Positions 9,405 through 19,149 of a stretch of DNA of 34,764 nt are shown piece by piece. Numbering within the stretch: the first letter of the stretch is position 1; every line of letters starts with the position of its first letter. This DNA comes from Candidatus Nanohaloarchaea archaeon. Its GTDB lineage: Archaea > EX4484-52 > GLR71. The notes under the pieces were generated by a model. That model was not told the DNA's origin. It saw only the letters and a program-made list of their open reading frames with translations, and ran no database searches. Both the position numbers and the translations under genes were made by a program. The DNA is taken from positions 1-34,764 of the forward strand of contig WTCB01000028.1 in the NCBI GenBank assembly GCA_013138765.1, given 5' to 3'.

Positions 9405-9935
9405 ATGGATTCTGAAATACTTGAAAAAATGATCGAGGAAAGAGAAAAAGGCAAGAACTTTTCTGAACTTTCTAAAAAATATGAAGTACCAAGATCTGAA
9501 ATCATAAAAAATCTGAAAAAAAAGATGGGCGACAAATTGTACTCATTAGACATAGATTATAACACAGATAACGGTGAAAAGATACAGAAGATAATGCATG
9601 ACCGAATTCTTGAATTGTTAGCTGAATACCATCCCGATGCAGAGATACCATCCACTGCACAAAAATTTGTAAAGATCCATGACGACAATATTGATTGCTG
9701 TATAGGTCTTGACATAAAAGCCACATATTATGACACAGTTGTACAATCCGCATGGAAATACAAAAAATATCACGAAAAGGTAGGTCAATTATACATATTC
9801 TTGATTTCTAGAAGATTGACAAAAGAAAAATTTGATAAGCTAATAAAAGATAAACCAGATAACGTCACCATAATCCCATATACAGACATAGAAGCAATAG
9901 AGACTATCAGAAAAAAACTTATGGCAAAAAAATAA
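9405..9935 (+). CDS. hypothetical HTH + possible PD-(D/E)xK-like protein
   Basis: N-terminal HTH (NFSELSKKYEVPRSEIIKNLKKKMG) and IDCCIGLDIKATYYDTVVQSAWKYKKY pattern; ATG at 9405 preferred over TTG at 9396. Confidence 0.55.
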   Translation: MDSEILEKMIEEREKGKNFSELSKKYEVPRSEIIKNLKKKMGDKLYSLDIDYNTDNGEKIQKIMHDRILELLAEYHPDAEIPSTAQKFVKIHDDNIDCCIGLDIKATYYDTVVQSAWKYKKYHEKVGQLYIFLISRRLTKEKFDKLIKDKPDNVTIIPYTDIEAIETIRKKLMAKK

Positions 9936-9979
9936 AAAAAATCTTTTCTTTTTTAACTTACAATTTATCAGTTTTAAGA

Positions 9980-10786
9980 TCAGATCTGTTTCCAGATAAG
10001 CTCAAATACAGACGTTGCAAAATCTTTACTGAAATGACTGCTGACAGTCCAAAAACCAGTCTGCTGGCTTTCATGAACATTTAAATCATCAGTCAGACTA
10101 AAAAGAAGTTCATTTTCATCAGAGATTATCATTTTACCGACAGGAACATCAGTCTTTAAATTGTTAAGATCTTTAATTTCAGCAATTTTTTTCAGAGATT
10201 CCATATCATCAATATTCTTATCTGAAAATGGTGCAATTATCCGTACATTTATACCTCTGCTTTTTGCTTTTGAAAGTACTGACGAATTGCTTTTCCATAA
10301 TCTGCTGATACCCTCTTCAGTTGTAATTATAGACAGACTGAATTTAGAACTCTTTATAAGATTATTAAACTGCATAGTTATGGCATGATTTCCTTTAAAT
10401 GAACCCGAAATATCAGATGGATCAATAACAGAAACACCATTTGAATAAAGACCGCTTAATTCAGAAAGGGCCTTGCTTTCAGAAAAATGTTCAACACGCT
10501 TTAAATTTAATGAATATTTATCTTCAATTATGTACCGTGTCTTATCTATAGCAACAGAAGGCTCAATTGCAACATATTTTATCGGTTTTGAATGCTGGAC
10601 CACAGCAAAACCTTTATCAGAAAGACTTTCTAAAACATCATAAGTTCTTGATCTTGGAACACCTGCAAGTTCTGCAAGCTCACCGGCAGTACCGACACTC
10701 TTAGCGAGTAATGCAACATAAATTTTTCGCTCATAAAGATTGAGTCCAATTGTTTTCAACGCATCTGATGTTTTTTGACTTATCAT
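9980..10786 (-). CDS. TrmB-family transcriptional regulator
   Basis: IGLNLYERKIYVALLAKSVGTAGELAELAGVPRSRTYDVLESLSDKGF. Confidence 0.9.
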   Translation of the reverse strand: MISQKTSDALKTIGLNLYERKIYVALLAKSVGTAGELAELAGVPRSRTYDVLESLSDKGFAVVQHSKPIKYVAIEPSVAIDKTRYIIEDKYSLNLKRVEHFSESKALSELSGLYSNGVSVIDPSDISGSFKGNHAITMQFNNLIKSSKFSLSIITTEEGISRLWKSNSSVLSKAKSRGINVRIIAPFSDKNIDDMESLKKIAEIKDLNNLKTDVPVGKMIISDENELLFSLTDDLNVHESQQTGFWTVSSHFSKDFATSVFELIWKQI

Positions 10787-10935
10787 AAATATTCACCGGT
10801 ACTTTTTCCTGTAAAGAATTATAATAAAGATTAGCTTTATAAATGTTTTGTTTATTTGTCACATTTAAGGAGTTAAATAACATAACCTCTGATAAGTACA
10901 AAAACACAAAAAAGAAAATAAAAAAATAAACGATA

Positions 10936-11688
10936 TTACTTTTTCTTAGAAGAACCATACGATTCTAATATTTCTAAAGGCAGACCCAAGACCACAGTAT
11001 TGCTCTGATCAGATGATATATCATTCAGAGTCTGAAGTGTTCTCAGATGAAGTGCACCTTTAGCTCCCGAAAGAGTCTTTGCGGCCTTTGCAAGATTAGT
11101 AGATGCAATTGTCTCACCCTCAGCTTTGATTATAACTGCCCTTTTCTCTCTTTCAGCTTCAGCCTCTTTGGCCATCATCCTTTTCATCTCATTAGGAAGC
11201 AAGATATCTTTAAGCTCAACACTGTTTACTTTTATGCCCCACGGATCAGACGCCTTATCGACAATCTCTTTTATCCTTGACGACACAGCTTCCCTGTTTG
11301 AAAGAAGCTTATCTAATGTTGTTTCCCCGACAATGTCACGCATAGTGGTCTGTGCAACCTGACTCATTGCATAGCTGAAATTTTCAACTTCAAGTATTAC
11401 GCTCTTAGCATCGGCAATCTTATAATAAAGTACAGCATTTACATTTACAGACACATTTTCCCGTGTCATTGCATCCTGACTGGGTACATCAACAGCTTTG
11501 ACCCGCATATCAACTTTTTGCATAGTATCAATTATAGGTATTATATACCTTAATCCGGGTTCAACAATACCACCATACTTCCCAAGCCGGAATCGTACTC
11601 CGCGCTCGTATTCATTCATGACCCTGAATCCTGTCATAAGAAAGACAAGAACAGGCACCAGTATAAACAATTCCACCATATCATTCAC
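10936..11688 (-). CDS. slipin/SPFH (band 7) membrane protein
   Basis: EYERGVRFRLGKYGGIVEPGLRYIIPIIDTMQKVDMRVKAVDVPSQDAMTREN. Confidence 0.93.
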   Translation of the reverse strand: MNDMVELFILVPVLVFLMTGFRVMNEYERGVRFRLGKYGGIVEPGLRYIIPIIDTMQKVDMRVKAVDVPSQDAMTRENVSVNVNAVLYYKIADAKSVILEVENFSYAMSQVAQTTMRDIVGETTLDKLLSNREAVSSRIKEIVDKASDPWGIKVNSVELKDILLPNEMKRMMAKEAEAEREKRAVIIKAEGETIASTNLAKAAKTLSGAKGALHLRTLQTLNDISSDQSNTVVLGLPLEILESYGSSKKK

Positions 11689-11818
11689 CCATAGTTTATA
11701 TTAATCTTAATTAATCTTATTTTTTAATTAATTTTATGTATATTTATATTATATTTGAATTTACTCATATTTATACTTAAGAATACTTAAGAATTTTTGA
11801 AAACAAACAATAGAAAAC

Positions 11819-11826
11819 TATATAAA
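11819..11826 (+). promoter_or_regulatory. candidate TATA box for downstream ncRNA candidate
   Basis: TATATAAA, about 25-30 nt upstream of a predicted start near 11848. Confidence 0.35.
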
Positions 11827-11847
11827 CTCAGAGATACAAAATACTTA

Positions 11848-11955
11848 AGTCCTAATTAACTTAAACATAGTTATTTACTATTAAAACCCCTTAGGACAGA
11901 TACCCTGGATTAGGTGGGGGGATGCGAAAGCTTCCACCCAACCACTTTTCTTATA
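11848..11955 (+). ncRNA. candidate structured ncRNA, class unknown (boundaries approximate)
   Basis: GC-rich island in AT-rich intergenic DNA; hairpin 11913-11943 with GAAA tetraloop. Confidence 0.4.
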
Positions 11956-11974
11956 ATAATTTATAACTAATTTA

Positions 11975-13399
11975 TCAATCAGAAGATTTACCAAATAAAT
12001 ATTTTATCTCATTCTGTCTAACTTTTTCAACAGTATTTATAGGAACAGCTTTTAGATTCTCTTCTAAACTTGTAAGTATATGAGACAAAAAATCAAACAC
12101 ACGACTTTCTAAATCATCATCTGCTCTTTCAAAGAAAGTACGATTCTCTTTTAATGTCATATCAACAAATTTACCTTTACTGTATTCTTCTTCAGGAAGC
12201 CTATACATAACCGCCACCGTTTGACCACCCACAACTTGTGCCCGAATCACACCCTGATGCATTTTACCAGTTTTAAACGATTCTACAGGCATAGTATCAA
12301 CAAATTCCTGAAGAATATAAGACCCCATCTCAACAAAAGGATATACCCTCCGTCCATAAGAATTTATCCAAGGCCAATCAAATGCACCATTTACTAAATC
12401 ATTTTTTGAAAAATTAAAGCCAGATTCATTTGCAAGCCATATTCTATTTCGAACACTCTCAAGTTGTGGATAAATATCTTTTTCAATTTCAATCATATCA
12501 TCCAATACATCCTTATTCAAAAAAGAGACATCAGTCCCATAATGAGTACACATTGGTTTTTTTACTGCAAGAAGATCAACATCATTTTCTGATAAAGAAC
12601 ACACAAATTGTTCAATTTCGTTATAAGAACTTAAACCCATACCTAAATATATTTCATTTAAGAAAATATCATCAAGATTAATATCATTACAAAAATATTT
12701 AATCAAAAGTCTCGGTGTCCATTTCGGAACAGTGACACCCAAAGATGCAGAGATTGTTTGAGTATTTATAATTTCAAATGAATCCTTATCATTTCCATTA
12801 TAACTATAAGCCAACATCTTAGGATGAAAATATAAATTATCCCCCCAATTAACAAAAAGTCCAATTTTTGCCCGAGGAATTATCTTACAATCATATCGCA
12901 TATCTTTAAAATTAAACTCTTGAAAATACATATTATCATTATCAAATTTTAAAGCCCGTCCAATATGAAAATCATCAGCCACACCATTTTGTCTTGCCGA
13001 TTTTTTTAAATAATTCACATCATTCATAATTTCAGTAGAATTACCGGTTTTATTAAAATCTTCAATCTTTTTTTGTTTATCTTTATCAGATTCAATTCGT
13101 TCAGATATCCAATCAAGATGTGAAAAACCAAAAGGAATAGATTCATAAAACTGTTTTAAAGAACGAGGCAATATATGATTATTAGATGATTTAATATCCA
13201 TAGAATAAATTATCTTATCACCATTTTGACGCATACCTTTCAAAATATCAACATATTTATAAATCCGCGAAAATCGAGGTGAATATTTTGCGCGTTCACT
13301 AAAACTTACACCATCAGTAAGCCCATGAATCTCAATAATCTTAAATTGACCACATTTAGTCTCAACAAGATCAATCCCATAATAATTTTTAAAGACCAT
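11975..13399 (-). CDS. hypothetical protein (474 aa), possible ATP-grasp-like
   Basis: YGIDLVETKCGQFKIIEIHGLTDG and QEFVDTMPVE...GVIRAQVVGGQTVAVMYRLPEEE resemble ATP-grasp strands; not decisive. Confidence 0.55.
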   Translation of the reverse strand: MVFKNYYGIDLVETKCGQFKIIEIHGLTDGVSFSERAKYSPRFSRIYKYVDILKGMRQNGDKIIYSMDIKSSNNHILPRSLKQFYESIPFGFSHLDWISERIESDKDKQKKIEDFNKTGNSTEIMNDVNYLKKSARQNGVADDFHIGRALKFDNDNMYFQEFNFKDMRYDCKIIPRAKIGLFVNWGDNLYFHPKMLAYSYNGNDKDSFEIINTQTISASLGVTVPKWTPRLLIKYFCNDINLDDIFLNEIYLGMGLSSYNEIEQFVCSLSENDVDLLAVKKPMCTHYGTDVSFLNKDVLDDMIEIEKDIYPQLESVRNRIWLANESGFNFSKNDLVNGAFDWPWINSYGRRVYPFVEMGSYILQEFVDTMPVESFKTGKMHQGVIRAQVVGGQTVAVMYRLPEEEYSKGKFVDMTLKENRTFFERADDDLESRVFDFLSHILTSLEENLKAVPINTVEKVRQNEIKYLFGKSSD

Positions 13400-13453
13400 A
13401 TATTAACCATTGACGAGTAAACATTTATAAATATTAAAATATGATACAATAAT

Positions 13454-14083
13454 ATGCTCACAATTGAAAAATTTGAAGAAAATTTTAATTCTGTATGTTA
13501 CCAACAGATATTAGAGATTTTAGAATCTAAAGCAAACTTAGCAAAACTAGAACAAGATAAATCTGAAAATAAACACAAAGATGAACCCAATCGCTATCGT
13601 GATGAACACCTTATCAGAAAAAATGTTAGCATAGACATATTTGTTGCATACATCTTAAAAGATATTGAAAACGAAGAACAGATCCGAGAAGCTGCAACAT
13701 ACCTATATCATGTAACAGAAAAGATAATGGCAGATTTTAAAAATTCTGAATTTTATGAAAAATTCAGTGAACAATATGGAATCAACATAGGATTAAATGC
13801 AATTTATGCAAACACAGACATAATAGATACATATTATGACACATTCACAGAGGATTTAAGACTTGACTTCATTGATGGCTGGAAAGACAATCCAGATTCA
13901 ATATATAGAGAATTTTTAGCTCAAACAGCAGATAATAATCTTGTGTTCATCATAAGACCTGAAGATGGAGACATAACAATATCCATACCAACAAAAGACA
14001 CATATATAGACTGGCACGGAAATGTATATGTTGATGGACACCCAGAACTCCTAATTAAACAAAATCAAATAAAAACACAATAG
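13454..14083 (+). CDS. hypothetical protein (209 aa)
   Basis: ORF track; divergently oriented from the 474-aa gene. Confidence 0.6.
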   Translation: MLTIEKFEENFNSVCYQQILEILESKANLAKLEQDKSENKHKDEPNRYRDEHLIRKNVSIDIFVAYILKDIENEEQIREAATYLYHVTEKIMADFKNSEFYEKFSEQYGINIGLNAIYANTDIIDTYYDTFTEDLRLDFIDGWKDNPDSIYREFLAQTADNNLVFIIRPEDGDITISIPTKDTYIDWHGNVYVDGHPELLIKQNQIKTQ

Positions 14084-14230
14084 TAAAATATATAAAGACT
14101 TATTCTGTATTATATGACGTATAAGAAGAAAAAATGATGTTATTTTTCTTGAAAAAGACAATATAAGATATATATATTGCACACATAAAATATTAATCAG
14201 TAATATAATTGTATAATCATCGGTGATATA

Positions 14231-14926
14231 ATGGATATGATGCCAGAACACATGGGTTACGACAGAACAATTGTTGTATTTTCTCCTGACGGAAGACTTT
14301 TCCAGGTAGAATACGCAAGAGAAGCAGTTAAAAAAGGCGCAACAGCATTTGGCCTAATATTTAATGAAGGCATAATTCTTTGTGCACAGAAAAAGGTTTC
14401 AAAACTTGTAAAATTCGCAGACAAAATATTCCAGATTGATGACCATATAGGTCTTGTAGCAACAGGGATTGTTGCAGACGCAAGGGCAATGGTTGATGTA
14501 TCAAGAGTAAAAGCGCAACAGCACAAGATGGTTTACGACACGAGCATCTCAACCGCAAGCATTGCAAAATACCTTGCAGACAGACAGCAGCTTTACACAC
14601 AGCATGCAGGAGTAAGACCTTACGGTGTTTCAATGCTGATCGGCGGAATTAATGATGAGCCAGCACTTTATGAAACAGACCCAAGCGGCATACTTATAGA
14701 ATGTCTTGCAAAAGCAGTAGGTCAAAAAGCAGACAAGATAAACAAATTTTTCGAAGAAAAATACGATAAAAAGATGAATGAGAAAGAAGCAGTCCAATTT
14801 TCAATAGATGCCCTTAAAAAACAGGGAAAGATTAAAATTGAAGGTATAAACCTTGTTGTTATAAAGAAAGATAAATACACAAAACATGACAAGGATTCAT
14901 TAAAGAGACAAGGTATAAAATTATGA
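14231..14926 (+). CDS. psmA: proteasome subunit alpha
   Basis: GYDRTIVVFSPDGRLFQVEYAREAVKKGATAFGL...HAGVRPYGVSMLIGGI. Confidence 0.97.
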   Translation: MDMMPEHMGYDRTIVVFSPDGRLFQVEYAREAVKKGATAFGLIFNEGIILCAQKKVSKLVKFADKIFQIDDHIGLVATGIVADARAMVDVSRVKAQQHKMVYDTSISTASIAKYLADRQQLYTQHAGVRPYGVSMLIGGINDEPALYETDPSGILIECLAKAVGQKADKINKFFEEKYDKKMNEKEAVQFSIDALKKQGKIKIEGINLVVIKKDKYTKHDKDSLKRQGIKL

Positions 14927-15654
14927 GTGTAGACCATATCATCGCAAAGATATCATTTCATGGCAAAGATTTCGAAATAATCGTTGATTCAGAGAAGATA
15001 AAAGATTATAAATCCGGAAAAATATCAGACATAAATGATATCTTAATTGTCGATGGAATTTTCAGAAATTTAAGAAAAGTAAAAAGCTTAGACAAAGGTA
15101 TGCTTTTCAAAGATAATAAGACAGTGTTGCGTATAGAAGATACAGAACTTAACACAGTCTTTAACACCACAGACCTTACAGCCATTGCAAAAAAAATAAT
15201 CACTGATGGTGAAATACAATACACAACAGAACAACGAAAAGAATTTCTTGAACGAAAACAAAGATCAGTCATAAACATCATTGCAAACCAGAGCATTGAC
15301 CCAAGAACAGGTGCCCCGCACACAGCAGCAAGAATTGAATCTGCAATGAAACAGGTACGAGTATCAGTAGACATACACAGATCTGCCGAGTCGCAAGTTC
15401 AAGATATAATAAGATCAATAACATCGATACTCCCAATAAAATTAGAATTCAAAGAAATTGAAATAAAGACCCCAATCAAATATGCAGGACATCTAAAAAA
15501 GATAATGCTTGATTTCGGACAGGTAAAAAACGAAAATTGGCTGGGTAACAATTACATTGCAATGATATCTATTGGTGCAGGACAAGTTGATACATTTCTT
15601 GGAAAAGTAAATGGTCTGACACATGGTGAGACCATCTGCAGAATAATAAACTAA
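14923..15654 (+). CDS. SBDS-family ribosome maturation protein (SDO1 homolog)
   Basis: KGMLFKDN region replaces canonical KG motif; FLERKQRSVINIIANQSIDPRTGAPHTAARIESAM. Confidence 0.95.
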   Translation: MSVDHIIAKISFHGKDFEIIVDSEKIKDYKSGKISDINDILIVDGIFRNLRKVKSLDKGMLFKDNKTVLRIEDTELNTVFNTTDLTAIAKKIITDGEIQYTTEQRKEFLERKQRSVINIIANQSIDPRTGAPHTAARIESAMKQVRVSVDIHRSAESQVQDIIRSITSILPIKLEFKEIEIKTPIKYAGHLKKIMLDFGQVKNENWLGNNYIAMISIGAGQVDTFLGKVNGLTHGETICRIIN

Positions 15655-15713
15655 AATAATAATAATAACAACAATATAAACTAAAAAATAGTTCATAATT
15701 AGAGGTGAAATAA

Positions 15714-16502
15714 ATGACTTCAGTAAAAATCATTCCAAAAAATGATGGAAAAACTAATAAAGATACAGAAAATATCAAGACCGATAAAGCAGATATACAA
15801 AATAAAAAACAGTCAAAAAAAATAGTATTACCCGGTGACATACTTGTAGAGAGCATTGATTTTCTTGCAGGATATGGAACATATAGAGAAGGGAAAAAAA
15901 TATATTCAAAAGTTCTTGGTCTTCTAAGAGACAAGGAACATGTAATAAGTGTAATACCTCTTGCAGGACCATATACACCAAGACCGAGAGACTTCATAAT
16001 AGGTGAAGTGACATACATTGGTTACTCAAACTGGAAAGTTAATTTCGGATATCCAAATGACGCAACATTGCCAATGTCAGGAGTACCTGAATTCATTGAA
16101 AATGGTGCCGACCTTACAAGATACTACAAACGAGGCGACTTACTTTTCGCAGCAATTGATTCAGTGACAAAAGGTGGGATCATACAGATTACAATGAAAG
16201 ACAAAAGAGCAAGAAAACTTTTCAATGGTAAGATAATAAACATATCCCCACCAAAAGTCCCAAGATTGATAGGCAAAGAAGGAACTATGATCTCTCAGAT
16301 AAAAAACAAGACTGGCTGCATAATCAATGTTGGTCAGAACGGTCGCATCTGGGTCAAGGGAGACAATGAAGCTCTTGCCACAAGAACCATAAAGATGGTT
16401 GAAAAACTCTCACACAAAAGTGGACTGACAGAGACTATTTCCAGATATCTTGATGACGGATTAAAAAAGATAGGAACTCCTGAAAAAAAGGAGAAAAAAT
16501 AA
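15714..16502 (+). CDS. rrp4: exosome complex RNA-binding protein Rrp4
   Basis: VLPGDIL, S1 and KH domain (VPRLIGKEGTMISQIKNKTGCIINVGQNGRIWV). Confidence 0.95.
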   Translation: MTSVKIIPKNDGKTNKDTENIKTDKADIQNKKQSKKIVLPGDILVESIDFLAGYGTYREGKKIYSKVLGLLRDKEHVISVIPLAGPYTPRPRDFIIGEVTYIGYSNWKVNFGYPNDATLPMSGVPEFIENGADLTRYYKRGDLLFAAIDSVTKGGIIQITMKDKRARKLFNGKIINISPPKVPRLIGKEGTMISQIKNKTGCIINVGQNGRIWVKGDNEALATRTIKMVEKLSHKSGLTETISRYLDDGLKKIGTPEKKEKK

Positions 16503-16514
16503 AAGGTGATAATT

Positions 16515-17237
16515 ATGGGATCAAATGTACCTGAAAAATACAAGACATTAATTAAAGATGATAAAAGAATTGACGGAAGAAAACTTGACGAATTACGGCC
16601 TGTAAAAATTGAGGTCGGTGTCATACCTTCTGCCAGTGGATCTGCATACATAGAAATAGGAAATACAAAAGTACTGGCAGCAGTTCATGGACCAAAAGAA
16701 ATGTTTCCAAGACACATGATTGATGAAGACAAAGCAGTATTGAATGTAAGATACGCCATGCTGCCATTCTCAACATCAGACAGAGTACGTCCTGGACCAA
16801 GCCGAAGGAGTAATGAGATATCTAAAGTTACAAGACATGCACTTGAATCAGTAATATGTCTTGAAGAATATCCTGCAATGGGCATTGACCTGACACTGGA
16901 CATCATACAGGCAGATGCAGGAACAAGAGCAACTGCAATAACTGCAGCATCAGTAGCACTCGCACACGCAGGAATACCGATGAAAGGTCTTGTCGCTGCA
17001 ACAGCAATCGGAAAGATAAATGACAAGCTAGCAGTTGACTTAAACGGTCCTGAAGACAATTTTGGTCAGACAGACATGCCTATCGCAATGATATCCACAA
17101 ACAAGAACATAACACTATTGCAGATGGATGGAGACTTCTCAAAAGAAGAATTTAAGACGGCCTTATCCATGGCAAAAAAAGCGATAGGACCATTATTTGA
17201 AGCACAGAAAGCTGCGCTTCGGAAATATTACGAATAA
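16515..17237 (+). CDS. rrp41: exosome complex exonuclease Rrp41
   Basis: DDKRIDGRKLDELRPVKIEVGVIPSASGSAYIEIGNTKVLAAVHGP; RNase PH fold. Confidence 0.96.
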   Translation: MGSNVPEKYKTLIKDDKRIDGRKLDELRPVKIEVGVIPSASGSAYIEIGNTKVLAAVHGPKEMFPRHMIDEDKAVLNVRYAMLPFSTSDRVRPGPSRRSNEISKVTRHALESVICLEEYPAMGIDLTLDIIQADAGTRATAITAASVALAHAGIPMKGLVAATAIGKINDKLAVDLNGPEDNFGQTDMPIAMISTNKNITLLQMDGDFSKEEFKTALSMAKKAIGPLFEAQKAALRKYYE

Positions 17238-17254
17238 ATCAGGAGATGATTTAA

Positions 17255-18058
17255 ATGACAATATTATATCAGAATAAACAATACATACGAGACAACATAA
17301 CAAAAAAAAGAGACGATGAAAGATCCAATGACGAATTTAGAAAAATAACTATCGAGACAGGTGTTATCGGACGGGCCGAAGGTTCTGCACGGGTAAAGAT
17401 CGGCGATACAGAGATCATAGCAGGAATAAAGATGGATATAGGTAAACCATTTCCGGACAGTCCAGCCGAAGGTGTCATAATGGTCAACTCAGAATTTTCA
17501 GCACTTGCAAGTCCTGATTTTGAAAATGGACCTCCAAGAGAAGATTCAATCGAACTTTCCCGTGTTGTTGACAGAGGAATTAGAGAATCAAAAACCCTAG
17601 ATGTTGAAAAGTTATGTGTTGAAGAAGGCGAAAAAGTATGGATGGTCTTTATAGACATAACAATTGTAAACCATGACGGAAACCTTATAGATGCAGCGGG
17701 TATCGGAGCAATAACAGCGCTTCTGACTGCCCAGATACCAAAAATCGACAAAGATGGAACAATAAACAGAGATGGCAAATTTGAAGGTGCACTTCCAATT
17801 AGAGACATACCGGTCCCTATAACATCAGGTCTTATAAACAATACAATCGTAACCGACATGAACAAAAATGAAACAGAATGTGCAGAAGCGATATTTACAG
17901 TAGCAACAATCAAGAATGAAAATTATTGCGCAATGCAGAAAGCTGGACCTTCTGAGATGACAGACGAACAGATGTTAAAGATATCCGAAATAGCACAGAA
18001 AGAAAGCAAAAAGATTAGATCTGCAATTGAGGCTGCAGTAAAAAAACACAAAGCATGA
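17255..18058 (+). CDS. rrp42: exosome complex component Rrp42
   Basis: RNase PH-like: IGRAEGSARVKIGDTEIIAGIKMDIGKPFPDSPAEGVIMVNSEFS. Confidence 0.95.
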   Translation: MTILYQNKQYIRDNITKKRDDERSNDEFRKITIETGVIGRAEGSARVKIGDTEIIAGIKMDIGKPFPDSPAEGVIMVNSEFSALASPDFENGPPREDSIELSRVVDRGIRESKTLDVEKLCVEEGEKVWMVFIDITIVNHDGNLIDAAGIGAITALLTAQIPKIDKDGTINRDGKFEGALPIRDIPVPITSGLINNTIVTDMNKNETECAEAIFTVATIKNENYCAMQKAGPSEMTDEQMLKISEIAQKESKKIRSAIEAAVKKHKA

Positions 18059-18107
18059 TATACATTTAAAAAGCTTTGTTTTAAAAAATAGAAAGAAGAT
18101 GATTGCT

Positions 18108-18371
18108 ATGGCAACAAAAAAAGTCAAATCTGCAGGTCGGTATGGCATAAGATACGGTAAAAAGATTAGAGATAAGACTGCAGCAGTTGAATCAAAATCA
18201 AGAGCGACACACAAATGTCCTTACTGTCTTAAGAAAGGATTAAAGAGACAATCTGCAGGCATATGGGAATGCAGAATATGTAACAGAAAAGTTGCAGGTG
18301 GTGCATACACCCCAAGAACTTCAGCAATGAAGATTATTGAAAATGCATTGTCCAAACTCGCAAAACAATAA
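18108..18371 (+). CDS. rpl37ae: 50S ribosomal protein L37Ae
   Basis: KSAGRYGIRYGKKIRDK...HKCPYCLKKGLKRQSAGIWECRICNRKVAGGAYTP. Confidence 0.95.
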   Translation: MATKKVKSAGRYGIRYGKKIRDKTAAVESKSRATHKCPYCLKKGLKRQSAGIWECRICNRKVAGGAYTPRTSAMKIIENALSKLAKQ

Positions 18372-18388
18372 ACATTAGGTGAAATGAT

Positions 18389-18523
18389 ATGTATATCTGT
18401 TTAAATTGTAAAAAAGCGTCGGATATGGAAGATATGACTACGACAGCCATATGTAAATACTGCTCAGGACGAGTATTCGTAAAAGAAAGATCAAAGACAG
18501 TAAGAACACAAAATACTGACTAA
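18389..18523 (+). CDS. rpoP: DNA-directed RNA polymerase subunit P (44 aa)
   Basis: MYICLNCKKASDMEDMTTTAICKYCSGRVFVKERSKTVRTQNTD; CxxC...CxxC; canonical position after L37Ae; absent from ORF track because of length. Confidence 0.88.
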   Translation: MYICLNCKKASDMEDMTTTAICKYCSGRVFVKERSKTVRTQNTD

Positions 18524-18533
18524 AGTAATTGAT

Positions 18534-18782
18534 ATGGTACAAAAAGCTATATTAACACTTGAAAACCCTAAGATGGAAACTATTGTCTCCTCCTTAGGTA
18601 AAACAGATCTTTTTAACACAGACAGGATGACCATTGAAACAAAAAACACAAAAACAGCACTTACTGTCAATATAACTGCAAAAGATCCGGTTGCATTAAG
18701 GGCCGGATTAAACAGTTTTATGAACTTATATAATCTTTCAGACAATATGATAAAAGGTATTTTAGATGGATCAAAAAAATAA
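18534..18782 (+). CDS. pcc1: KEOPS complex subunit Pcc1
   Basis: LTVNITAKDPVALRAGLNSFMNLYNLSDNM; position before prefoldin beta. Confidence 0.85.
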   Translation: MVQKAILTLENPKMETIVSSLGKTDLFNTDRMTIETKNTKTALTVNITAKDPVALRAGLNSFMNLYNLSDNMIKGILDGSKK

Positions 18783-19074
18783 TAACAGCATGATGGAAAC
18801 ACAGATGCTTCAGCAGCAGATGCAGAACCTGATGATGCAGAAAGAAAATACCAGACTGCAGCTCCTAGACCTTGAAAATGCAATAAAAGAAGTAAAGGAT
18901 GCAAAAGGAGAAGTATACAAGACATCAGGAATAGTTTTCATAAAATCTGATAAAGATAAAATCCTTAAAGATCTTGAAGAAAAAAAGAATGATCTTGACA
19001 TAAGGATGAAATCTCTTGATAAGAGAGAAGAGACATTCAAGAACCAGATTATGGACACACAACAAAAAGAATAA
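18766..19074 (+). CDS. pfdB: prefoldin subunit beta
   Basis: two coiled-coil helices flanking AKGEVYKTSGIVFIKSDKDKILKDLEEKK. Confidence 0.92.
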   Translation: MDQKNNNSMMETQMLQQQMQNLMMQKENTRLQLLDLENAIKEVKDAKGEVYKTSGIVFIKSDKDKILKDLEEKKNDLDIRMKSLDKREETFKNQIMDTQQKE

Positions 19075-19149
19075 ACACCCAACCATATATTACTTCTTTA
19101 AACCCACCACAGACAATACATTTATAATACTGATTATCTATTTTTAGAT

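Noticed and set aside
11898-11908. AGATACCCTGG matches the conserved 16S rRNA segment ATTAGATACCCTGG
   Set aside because: Only 11 nt; flanks do not continue the rRNA sequence, so not an rRNA fragment; kept only as part of the ncRNA candidate
17269-17913. 214-aa minus-strand ORF
   Set aside because: Fully antisense to rrp42, no recognisable domain
14231-19074. psmA-SBDS-rrp4-rrp41-rrp42-L37Ae-rpoP-pcc1-pfdB order
   Set aside because: Well-known conserved archaeal exosome/proteasome superoperon; not novel
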